Part shown: positions 11,545 through 21,889 of the stretch, in pieces | How the letters are laid out: the number at the start of each line of letters is the position of its first letter | How positions within the stretch are numbered: position 1 is the stretch's first letter | DNA from: Glebionis coronaria | Taxonomy: Eukaryota > Streptophyta > Magnoliopsida > Asterales > Asteraceae | DNA length: 64,000 nucleotides | Direction of reading: 5' to 3' | Assembly (NCBI GenBank): GCA_025667525.1 | Contig: CM046876.1 | Coordinates: forward strand, 570,149,469 to 570,213,468 | Translations under genes and position numbers: made by a program | Notes under the pieces: model-generated | What the model was told of the DNA's origin: nothing | The model's input: only the letters and a program-made list of their open reading frames with translations | Database searches by the model: none

Positions 11545-13155
11545 TTGTTATTTTCGATTTCTTTCGACACTACCATGGATAATCGTCCGATTTGGGAAAT
11601 CTTGCAAGAAGAGCGTTATAAGATTATGTCCGAGGAGTGTTCGACTTGTGGTGGGCCTCATGCTTATTTTAATTGTGACAAAACTTATGAGGAGATTTAT
11701 AATATTGAGGAAAGTATGTGTTATGATACTAATACTTATTTTGGCTCCCCTAGTTTTCCTACAGATAGTGACCCACCACAATATGATCAATTTTATGGGG
11801 AATTTCAAAATCAAGGGTTTTCAAATAATGAAGGTTTTCCAAATAACGGCAATTTTCAAAACTTTAATCAAATGGACATGCACAACCCTCAAATGGACTT
11901 GATTCTACAAAAATTGACCGAACATGAGAAAATCATGGAAGAAATGCTAGAATCTACTAGACAAATGCAAGAGTCCACCGATAGGAAATTCATGCTCATT
12001 TTAGAAACCTATCAAGATCAATTTGATATTGAGCCGTCTTTGAGTGATGATATTGAGGCTAACACCACTACTAGTAGTGATGTTCCCACTGTGGATCCTT
12101 CCATCTCTCCGCCAATAAAGGAGAGACAAGGCCCGGAGATTATCATGAGTTTTACTCACCCTCCGGTGTTGACACCCACGGATACTATTAGCTCACCTAT
12201 TGAGGAAATTCCCAAGATTATTCTTGAGCCTCCATTACACATAGAAGAACCCATAAGTTGTCCTACACCTAAGGAGTTTGTAGATAGGGATGAGTTATCT
12301 TGTGATTCCGACTACATTTTTAATTATTCCTCGGGATCGGATGAGGATGATTCGCCTATTTTACCAAGACCGACTTTTGAAAACCATGATAATGATTTAT
12401 CGGATTCTTTACTCCTTAGTGATGACTTTTATACCCCAAGTATCGAGAAATTCCATCACGAGGATGCTTTTTATGATCCCGTGTTATTGGATTTCTCGCA
12501 TGAGCTTAATTGTGATCATGGTATTGATGAGAAGGCAAATGGTGTTTTAAAACTTGATATTGATATTGATTTTGAGAACTCAGATTTTGACAAATTCACA
12601 TTTGCCTCTTCGCCAATTACTTTTGATTCTACTATCGATTCTCATCCAATTCTCGAGGAGTTACCTAATCAACACTCCTCTAATGAGAATTACGTTTACC
12701 ACATTCGTGAGGATTTAACTTATCAACAAATCCCACAAATGAATGATGGTTTCGTACTTGATCGTGATCTTTTTGAGAGAATTTCTAATATCCTCAATGA
12801 AGGGAACGACGAACCTTTGTTCGACGAGCCTATCTATGATGAAGAAATCGAAGAGATTCACGTTCATGAGGATGAATGCTTTGACCCGGGAGGTGACATT
12901 GACCATTCTTTGATTGATACCTTTACGGCTTTGCCGAATAGTGACTATCTTATGTCTTTGGGGGATGACAATTTGTATCCTTTACCCACCCCACCTCCCG
13001 TGGATTACGACCTCACATACTTTTCGTATGTTGAGAGGACCTTTTTACCTTCTATGACTTATCCTCCCGCCTCTCATTTGCAATGTTCATCCGGGACCGA
13101 GGACAAGATCTTTGATCCCGGTATTACATTCGAGGCTTCCCCATGGACCATTTAA
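11545..13155 (+). CDS. Acidic ORF of the Athila-like element, gag-derived, function unknown
   Basis: Intact 536-codon ORF. The second ATG at 11575 has a good plant start context (ACCATGG) and may be the real start, giving 526 residues. Near the N-terminus stands CSTCGGPHAYFNC, a CCHC-type zinc-binding motif typical of Athila gag proteins. A short Asn/Gln/Phe-rich stretch and a probable coiled coil follow (about residues 115-165). The rest is strongly Asp/Glu/Pro/Ser-rich with little predictable fold. I see no DTG/DSG protease and no pol motif. It keeps an open frame while the host copia is riddled with stops, in line with recent insertion or selection. It could be a truncated gag used in trans by an autonomous partner. 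Confidence 0.75.
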   Translation: MLFSISFDTTMDNRPIWEILQEERYKIMSEECSTCGGPHAYFNCDKTYEEIYNIEESMCYDTNTYFGSPSFPTDSDPPQYDQFYGEFQNQGFSNNEGFPNNGNFQNFNQMDMHNPQMDLILQKLTEHEKIMEEMLESTRQMQESTDRKFMLILETYQDQFDIEPSLSDDIEANTTTSSDVPTVDPSISPPIKERQGPEIIMSFTHPPVLTPTDTISSPIEEIPKIILEPPLHIEEPISCPTPKEFVDRDELSCDSDYIFNYSSGSDEDDSPILPRPTFENHDNDLSDSLLLSDDFYTPSIEKFHHEDAFYDPVLLDFSHELNCDHGIDEKANGVLKLDIDIDFENSDFDKFTFASSPITFDSTIDSHPILEELPNQHSSNENYVYHIREDLTYQQIPQMNDGFVLDRDLFERISNILNEGNDEPLFDEPIYDEEIEEIHVHEDECFDPGGDIDHSLIDTFTALPNSDYLMSLGDDNLYPLPTPPPVDYDLTYFSYVERTFLPSMTYPPASHLQCSSGTEDKIFDPGITFEASPWTI

Positions 13156-15145
13156 TTCGGGGTCGAGTCAGGCTCGTGACTCGGTTAACAAAAACAAGCG
13201 CTTCTCGGGAGGCAACCCGTTGATCTATCTTTTATTTATTTTCCACAATAAGTGTAGGGGGAGCCGTGTAGGTTGTTTTGTGTGTTGTGATTGTGTAGGT
13301 ACATGTACTTTGATGACCCACTTTTGGTACTTTTGACGAGACCCGTGTTCCCGTGTTACCCGTGTACCCGGTTCCTTCGATAAGTTTTTGCTATTGTGAT
13401 TCAATCTTGTATATAAATAAATGAAATCACTTTAGTTGTCCCTTCCTTAGCTCGATTTTAAACAACGTACTCAATGTCCTAAGTGTAGGGGAGTTTATTC
13501 GCTCACATGCTTAAACATTGAGGACAATGTTTATGTTAAGTGTAGGGGGCCTTCTATCGAATTTTAGTGGCCTTTTCCATGAATTTGACCCCATTTTACC
13601 GGAAAATTTAAAAAAAATTTCAACGTTTTTCAAAATTTTGATCTATTTTGGCCTAGTAGTATTTTTATTTATTTTCTTTCCTTTTTATCTTCGCATCGTA
13701 TTTATATTTTCAAGAATAAAGTAAAAATAAATAATTAAATAAAATGGTTTTAACAAGTTTAGATATCTTTGATATATTAGGCCCGTTGTGAATATTTTGA
13801 CTCAACCCGAGTTTACTTATCCAAGTTTACTCTAGCTAGTATCCTTAACCATATGGACCTTAATTGGTTTATTAGGCTAAGCATCCACGAGTCTCATTCC
13901 TTGAGATTTTAAATTGTGGAGAACGAGAGATGATAGAGTTAATTATAAGTTCGGTATTCTTTCATTGACTTATGTGAGTTAGTTATGAGCTTTTTCTCCC
14001 ATCACTTGTTAATAAATATATTTGCAATAAATAAGGTTGTACGATTTAAAAGGTTACTTAGCTTCTAGCACAAGATCGTTTAAAAGTTGCTCGGTATTAA
14101 TTAGAGTTCATAGCCAAGGCATAACTTATTGAAACGGGACGCGAAGATTGGCTTATCCAAAAAGACTCTAACAAGGCATGAGGATACCCGAGTCCAAAAA
14201 GGCCCTAACAAGGCATGAGGATTCACTTTTTTTGCTAAAGATCCAAAGATGACGTGAAGATCATTAATCCAAATCAATATGAAGGATCAAGACACACGAC
14301 GAGAAGCAATTACTCCCCTAAAGATCATGGAGAAGTCTATCCAAAAAGACCCTAACAAGGTATGAGGATAAATAGATCCAAGTCCGAAAAGGAGGCGGAT
14401 CGTTGTATATCAAAATCCTAAATAAAGAAGAGGATAAATGAAGAAGTCGTGGTCAACGTATGAAGCATTTTTCACTCCTTATGAAGATGTATACCAAAAT
14501 GAAGAGAAGACCATAATTTCAAGATCGTCTCTCAAGATTTGATGTTTGAAGTACAAGCCAAATATCGGTCCGAGAAAGGTCTCAAATCGTGAAACGAGTT
14601 ATGCCAAGATATGAACTTTATGAGGTTTCGAGAAGCTGTTTTAAAAGATTTTGTCCTTTAGCTAACTATTGATTAAATCGTCCCACTTTATTTTCGGCCT
14701 TAATAAATTATCGAAATAAGTCAAAAATGCATCCTTGTGATCATTCAAGACAAAAATAAAATACAAGAGATACACCATAGGAATAAGGGGGTCTAAGTGA
14801 TTAACTAAACCACATGAGTAAGTGTTAGTGGTGCTAACTTGTAATAACTATGATCTCGTTTTTGAGCTTGGTATGGGGAACGTGAAACTTGAGGGTGATT
14901 TATATTCATAACACCAAAGCCCTAATCTAAGTCTTAGATTTCTTTACGAGTTTTCTTCCATCAAATAATTTCCAAGTTAATAAATGATTATATCTTTTGT
15001 CTCCTTTTTAAGTTCTATTCTTTTCGTCATAGTATTAGTATATCTTAATAAAGGCCAAGATGGGTTGATAATGAGGAAAATGTAACCTTATGCTGTAAAA
15101 TAATGCATTGCATGGGGTCATTGCAATGGTCAAGTGTAGGGGATT
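13156..15145 (+). other. Athila-like element, 3' non-coding region
   Basis: This region has no supported gene. AAGTGTAGGGG recurs at about 13250, 13480, 13538 and 15131; the last copy abuts the 3' LTR and is the probable polypurine tract. Three imperfect copies of a unit with AACAAGGCATGAGGAT lie at about 14157, 14196 and 14341. Confidence 0.75.
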
Positions 15146-17651
15146 TAATAAGTGTGTAAACACTTATCCTTTTGCCACTAAAATCAAGGAAAAACAAGAC
15201 CTAATCATGTGTTTAATGTCGTAAAAGTCGGAATTACGCGTGGTTTTGTGTTTTTGTGTTGAAATAGGTACAAATGATCAAAAGGAAAGAAAACACGGGA
15301 TTTCACGGTCAAATCTTGAAGAATAGTCCAAGAAAAGACGAAGACAAAGTCAAAAGGTCAAAAGTGTGCCAAGATCACGAAAACCGATTAAACCGACACG
15401 AGCTTAAAGAAAAAGATCGAGAAAGCCGAAATCGAGCTCGTCTTTAGCGGGTTTGATTCTTTTGAAGATTTTTGGGCTTAGTGGGCCCCACATTTACTTA
15501 ATGGGCCCACAAGCCCATTTAACAATTTTGCTAAAGTAATGGATAAAATGCCACGGATTGTGCTAAGGCCCATAAAAACCAAAAGCCCAAATAGGATTAA
15601 CAAAGGACGGTTTGGAATCATTATTGGGCTGAAGCCCATTTGATTAAATCAAAAAAACAATGGAAATGTTTACTTCACATGATTACATCTCGGTCAAACC
15701 TCAACACCATTTCAATACAGTCAACAACTTATCTCACCTTACCGTGCACCTCCCACACACCCGAACACTCCCCTCACTTCCCCACACTTTTAATAAAATC
15801 GTTTTTTTTTAACCCCACACACCTCACTTCGATAAAACCAAAGTAATTCCACCCACTATTCTCTCTTCTTTCTCCCCAAAGTTACACAGCCACCATTTTT
15901 ACCCTTTAAACCCTAATTTCCAGGATAAAAATTAACCACAAAATCATAGGGCTTTTTACATCAAAAATTAATTCACCCAAATCCACTTAAAAACCCCCTT
16001 TGTTTTCGGATCAAAACTCCCACTGGTGGTCCTCTTTTGTGACACGCTGGCAATCCAGACCCCTGGTGTTATCTCAGCCGTTGATTTAAGGAAAAAGAGA
16101 GAGAAGATTAAAGAACGGCCAAGATCTTAAGCCGTAGGCACCAAGGAAAGGTTTGAGGGTTTTCTCCTATAAAAACCCCCATTTCTCACAATGTATTCAA
16201 GCTTATTATTATTTTCAGTTTTTTTTAATTAATTTTAGGAGTAGGTTTAATTAATTTTATTTTTCAGAAAATTAGATTAGGGTTTTAGTAATTTAATCTT
16301 GTATTTTTTTTCTTTCAGTAATGTAATTTGGATTTAATATTAATGAAAAGTTTCCTTTATATATTTTCTGTCTTATATTTATTTCCAGTTATTATTTAAT
16401 TCTCAAAAGTTTAATTCATTTTTTTTATATATTGTTACTGTTTTCGTCCAATTAAAAAAAAATATATATAAAATAAATGAATACTGTTCGTTTGGCTCGG
16501 ATAATCATTTGGTTCGAGAGTTACTGTTGGAGGTTGGAGGATTTGGTTAAATTGTTGATGTTTGGTGGTGTTCGGTCTCGGCTCGATTAAAAGGGGGCTC
16601 AGCGCCTCTCCTTCTTCTCAACGGTTTCGTCAAATAGGTTCTTGCCTCTTTTAATCTTTTTGTTTAAGTTTATTGTTGAGTTGATTGTCTGCTTATATTT
16701 GCTTATTGTTTTTTTTGGCTATTGCTTATTTTTAGTTTATTTGTTAAGATTGATTTATTGTGTTTATGCTTTCAAGTTGTTTGGATCTGCCTCTTTTTAT
16801 AAGTTTAGTTAAGTTTAATTTCATTTATTTAGGATCTGCTTGATTTATTTTAAATGTTTTTGTTGATTTAGTTTAAGTTTGTTTGCTTTGTTTTCAAGTT
16901 GTTTGGATTTTGTTTATTTGTTTTCTTAATCTACTTTTTGTGGATAAATTTTCGGTTCTGCTTATTTGGTTAATCTGTATTTCCTTATCTGCCTTTGTTG
17001 GTTATATTACTGCATAAGAGACAGATCCACCTGGTCTGTTTACTTTTTAAAAGTCCAAAAATAATAATCTCCAAAAAAGTGTCACTAACGAGGTTCGAAC
17101 GCGTGACCTCGCGCTCAACTGTGCAGCGCCACAACCAACTCGTCTAGCTTTCCATTTGTGTTTATTATTGCATTAGGTAATTAATATAGGTTTTTTTTAG
17201 AAGTGGCAGTTTTATTAAAAAAGTTTAATTAAGATTAGTTTGTTTAATTAAGTTTCAACTAAAAAGTTCTATTTTCTTTTAATTCGGATTTTATAAAAAT
17301 AAAAAGACTAATAAATATATTTTTTTACTTCTATAATTTCAAAATACTTTTCATTTTATTTTGTTAATCTAAAAAATAGTTTTTATTTAACAGTTTTTAG
17401 TTTAAAGTTATTTAGGTGTAAAGTTTTATTTTAAAAATAGATTTCATTTAAAAGTTTCTATTAGCTTAATTTTTAAATTAGATTAGTTTTATTTAAATTG
17501 TTTTATTAGTTTTTAATATTAAATAGATAAAACACCAAAAATATTATTTACCAAAAACAAGTTAAGTCGAAACGTTTAATCGGTAATCAAATTCGAGTGA
17601 ATCGAGGAACGATAAAAGTAATATAAAAAGGGTAACAAAATCTCTTTTTCA
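15146..17651 (+). repeat. Athila-like element, 3' LTR
   Basis: A 2506-bp LTR, nearly identical to 8665-11172. Differences seen include G-to-A changes at about 15947 and 16060 and a shorter T run at about 16710. It ends TTTTTCA, followed by the target duplication GAGGT. It contains the second tRNA-like copy at about 17079-17150. Confidence 0.92.
17079..17150 (-). other. tRNA-like sequence inside the Athila-like LTR (copy 2)
   Basis: Same sequence and orientation as the copy at 10600-10671, with A-box-like and B-box-like motifs on the minus strand. Confidence 0.4.
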
Positions 17652-17656
17652 GAGGT

Positions 17657-18200
17657 AAACCAGAGACCAAGTTCATATTTGCTAATTTGTGAGTGGTCTT
17701 GAAGTTCACATGTCCCATCCTTCTGTGCCATTTAGTGGCTTCATCTTCTGAGGCTTTAGCAACCAAACATGCTAGTTGACCTGTAGGATTGACTTCATTC
17801 AGCTTGATACTATAGAGGTTGTGTCTTCTATGGATTCTGAGTAGAACCTGTGAGTCATCCGGGAGTCAAAAGTCTTTGGATAACACTAGTGCATCAATAT
17901 CCGTAAAGAGGACAAACTACTTCTTGTCACAAATCTGAGAGACAGAGATCAAGTTGAAGTGTTGAAGTGCTTCCACATAGTAGACCTGCTCAAAGTTTAG
18001 ATTAGGCGTCTGAATCGTTCCTTTGACGGTGATCCTTCCTTCACCACCTCCAAAATAGACCTTTCCGCCTTGAAATGGTACAAAGTTAGATATAAGACTT
18101 TTATTTCCTGTCATGCTCCTAGAGCATCCACTATCAACAATCCCAAGAGTCGGATCTTGGTATGGAGTAACCTACAACAACAAGAAAAGATATATGCAAA
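17657..18200 (-). pseudogene. Copia B: protease active site and GAG-pre-integrase domain
   Basis: Minus strand. A protease motif IVDSGCSRSMTGNK reads at about 18105-18160 and is followed by the GAG-pre-integrase domain (VYYVEALQHFNLISVSQICD). After an in-frame break it continues with WHRRMGHVNFKTTHKLANMN up to the Athila insertion site at 17657. The next residues of the protein are found across the insertion at 8659. The segment is split over frames and is not functional. Confidence 0.88.
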
Positions 18201-18202
18201 AG

Positions 18203-20936
18203 TTAGTGTCTTAAGGGGACCCAAACCTTTTCAGGTTTGAGCCTGCCTTGTGGATCTTTAGTAGATAGCCAAGAAGATTGATGAGATCCAATGTTGTTCT
18301 TAGGTTGCCTATTCATCATATGGGTGTTACTGTTTGACCAAGAACAACCTGCTGAGGGCTTAACAGCAATACCCAGATTTCCCAACCCAAAATACATTTG
18401 GTCTGAATTAAATGCATAATTCGGATTAAAGTTCTGTAAATAGTTGCTGGTTGGTCTATTTGGTAATAATCCAGTGTTTCTCCAATGATCAGAAGCTAAT
18501 GGAGAGGTCCTTCTAGAAGAAGAAAAAGATTGGGCACATGGGTTTAGTCTTCTAGAAGAATATGGAGCAACTCCTGGTGGACCAGGAGCAAGAAATGCTT
18601 GATAAACAGAAGGATGTTGGTCATAAAAATCACAATCTTTAATCAAATGAAATGCACTCCCACAAACAAAACATGTTTTGGACGACCTTTTATTAGAATG
18701 ACATTGTTTCATACTGCTAACTTTATTACACACAATTCTAGGAGAAACATTATTCCTAGGACTCAATAAACCAGAACTAGACACAACTGAAGTAGAAGCA
18801 ACTTTCTCTTCACTCTTCCTAGCACTAGTAGCAGCATGGTCATTTGACTTGGAGCTTGTAGGTCTCGACTCTTCACTTGAACCACATGATGCAGAGTCAC
18901 TGGCTTTGTCACTGAAAGTACAAGAGACAAAGTCATTAGTATTAGTAGAACTTTTTGGGGACTCATGCATCTGTGATCCATTCAAGTCACTATGCCTAGA
19001 TATGGGCATGAAAGTTCCTGTAAGAGGTGGAGGGACAGCATGCATTGTTGCAGCTGGTTGAAACCTATTGTAGCTAGGTGTTCCCTCTTCCTCCTTGTCA
19101 GGATCAAAGACACTTGAAAAAGATAAATCAAACACATCTTCTGAATCAATATATTTATCAAATCCTAACCCTCTTTTAGTCCTACCAGACATACTACTAT
19201 CAATTAATTTTGAAAGATTCTTAGGTGCCTTTTGCCATTTTTCAAATCTTAAAAGTGTAGCATCTAATTTTTCCTTCATGTCTTGTTTATCTTTGATACT
19301 GTCATCTTTTACCTTTTCAGTGTATTTAAGCATATTTGTTGTGTTTTCTAAATCCATGTTCAGAATTCAAATTTTATCCTCATACTCTCGTTGAGTATCT
19401 TGAAGCCACCTCTTTTGTTGTTCCAATGTTTTTAAGGATTTCTTATATGCTTGAACCTCTAAAAAATACTTGTTTTTAAGGATTTCTTATATGCTTGAAC
19501 CTCTAAAAAATACTTATCATTCTGATCATTTAAGTCATTATATTGAGACAACAATTCTGAATATTTATCATGACAACCAAGAGGACAATGTTGTACCTGA
19601 GGTGAGATGACCATAAGAGCAAACTCTTCTGCTTCCTCGGCATCAGACAGATTCCCATCAATCATTGTAAACACATCAGTAGAAGGTTCAGCTGTTTCAA
19701 GGGCAGCATTCTGATGATCATTCCAGTTGACCATAGAGTCAACAGACACCAAAGCCTTCTTGTCATCCTTCACCTCCTAAATCTTAAAAGCTGAATACCT
19801 GTTCTTCTCCTGGTCATGCTTGTTAGAGCATTCCCTAGCAAAGTGACCTTGCTGCTGGCAGTTATAGCATCTAACCTTGCTGGCTCTCTTGGGTTGTAGT
19901 TAAATTTTCGACCGGCTTTCTTCTCAAACTTGTGAACCCTAAGAGTGAGCATGGCCATCTTCCATTTGAGATCCATTTCATCCAGGTCAAGTTTATCAAC
20001 CTGTTTGAAGTCATCAAAAGCAAGTTGCTATTGAGGATCAACCTCAGCAACAAAAGAGTGAAGAACAGCTTCTACCATGCTACTAGACTTGGCTTTTGGT
20101 TCAGGAGTAGAAGTACGCTGAAAAGTATGCTGAGAAGACACAGTATTGCTTGGGCTACTAGCATAAGACATGGGACTGGATCCCATAGAACTCACAAATG
20201 CAGAGTTAGCAGGAGTAGGAAAAGAATCACTTGAGTATCCCCTCACATGAGGCTCAAAGGTTTTGAGCTTATGAAACAAATTATCAAAATTAAGATAGTC
20301 AAGCCCACCTTTTGCTTTGAGAGATTACCACCTGATTCCATGAGTAGGATAATGCTCTAAGAAACCTTGCATTGATATCACCATTGCCAGGTTTCGACCG
20401 GAGTTGATTCGGCTCAGTATCTTTTGGAACCTGTCATACCCCTGATAGATACCTTCAGTTTCTGAGATCTTGAAGTCTGTGAATTCATCTCTCAGCATGG
20501 ATCTTCGCATTTTCTTTGACTCCTCATTACCACCAAACCTTGCTTTTATTCCATTCTAGATTTCTCTAGCATCGTCCAGATGATAAAAGTCACCCATGTG
20601 ATCATCAGGAAGAGACTGAAGCAAAATAGTTTTTGCTTTGATCTCCTTCTAAACAGTTGTGATTTCTTCATGAGTTTTAGGGTCAAGAAGAATAATACTA
20701 CCATTCTTGTCTCTTCCAGTCAACTTCTTGCTGTTTCCATTCAGAATAATCTTCCAAAGATCTTGATCAGTGTTGGTGATCCAGCATTCCATCTTCATTG
20801 CCCAGCTATCATACTCATCCTTTTTCAGAAGAGGAAACTTACCATTTGTGTTGGAAACCGTAGCAATGATCTGCTGAGGTTGCTGTGTTTTATGGGTACT
20901 ATCTTCTCCTGTTTGAGTAGAACTTGAGGCAGACAT
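18203..20936 (-). pseudogene. Copia B: gag (decayed)
   Basis: Minus-strand gag of element B, starting MSASSSTQ at 20936. The N-terminal domain has KLLKKDEYDSWAMKMECW-like spacing. Further segments at 20325-20510, 20028-20279, 19770-19976 and 19459-19773 carry the UBN2-type gag and a Ser-rich linker. The largest open segment, 18203-19357, has a CCHC zinc knuckle (CFVCGSAFHLIKDC) and a basic tail. Stops such as TAG after EEITTV and TAG after EVDPQ are explained by CAG-to-TAG. A 36-bp direct duplication (around 19437-19508) adds a further defect. Confidence 0.88.
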
Positions 20937-20996
20937 AATTAAACAAAAATGTTAGTAATAAGAAAAATTGATTCTTCTTGTACAGAGACTCTCCCA

Positions 20997-21009
20997 GGCT
21001 CTGATACCA
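20997..21009 (-). other. Copia B primer-binding site (initiator Met tRNA)
   Basis: The minus strand reads TGGTATCAGAGCC two bases inside the LTR, the standard plant Ty1/copia primer site. It shows that element B is transcribed leftwards from the LTR at 21012. Confidence 0.88.
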
Positions 21010-21011
21010 CT

Positions 21012-21889
21012 TGTTAGGTCCACTAGATGTGGATCTTGCAGCCTGTTAGGAGCGATGAACGACTTCTGTAAATCACAAGTCTATTCACAGAGAGACTCTA
21101 TATAAATCAAACAGTATAAGTGCGGAATACAAATACTATGAACAAGAGGAACAGAATAACTATAACGACTTGATCCTTTACTAAGGATTTCTAATATTAA
21201 TATGAACTAGAATTATATTTGATGAAGGTGTATTGAACCCTTCTGCCTAAGGTTCCTTTTATACTACAAGGAAACCCTAATATATCATTAAACCAAAACG
21301 TGTAAAACTGATATGCATATCCTTTCCTAACATATCTCATGCATATCCTAACAGAATAATCTTTAAATAATAAAGTTTGACTTTCTATAAGACCAGGAGC
21401 ACGGCTTGCTCCTACTACTACTAGGACCAGGAGGAACTACTTTAAAGCTTGAAAATATCTACACATGTTGAATCTTGACAGCAACAGGAGCAGATTTGAT
21501 AAGCCTTTACCAAGTAGCTACTCACTCTTGGGCTAGCCAGCCTTTTGGTGGAATCATGACATCACCCTGGGAGACTAGTACCTAGTCCAACTCTTGGAAC
21601 GTGAATCATCGGTGAGTTGGATTACCCTGATGATTTTAGGCAAACCATCATAGCCTTCAACGAATTTGATTAAAGTCTTTACCAGAAGCCGTACCCTTCC
21701 GGACTAGCCAACTCTTAGCAATAAAGCATCGGTGAGCTGAAAACCCTATAGCTTTGAGCAAGCTATTACAGCTATCAACGGATTTAAGAATATCTTTACC
21801 AAGAGCCGTACCCCCTTGGACTAGCCACTTTTCAGTCGAGGACCATGACAAGTAAAGAAGTGTCTCTTAGCAAATAAAAACAGTCAACA
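21012..21889 (-). repeat. Copia B, 5' LTR (right end of the nest)
   Basis: It begins TGTTAGGTCC next to the primer site and probably ends at AACA (21889), giving about 880 bp. The end is uncertain because no second LTR copy exists in the window. The minus-strand TATA box (TATAAAA at about 21257) sits between arms GGTT(T)CCTT and AAGGAACC. Three imperfect repeats with TTACCA...GACTAGCCA lie at about 21508, 21677 and 21797. Confidence 0.7.

Larger units (their letters stand above)
8665..17651 (+). mobile_element. Athila-like non-autonomous Ty3/gypsy element inserted in copia B
   Basis: An 8987-bp element has two long LTRs of about 2.5 kb (8665-11172 and 15146-17651) that are nearly identical, with only scattered single-base or homopolymer differences. 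A 5-bp target duplication GAGGT flanks it (8660-8664 and 17652-17656). Three bases after the left LTR stands TGGCGCCGCTGCCGC, the tRNA-Asp-type primer site used by Athila/Tat gypsy elements. The internal 3973 bp has one long ORF (11545-13155) with an Athila-style CCHC motif. No protease, RT, RNase H or integrase is visible. It is non-autonomous and relatively young. Confidence 0.92.
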
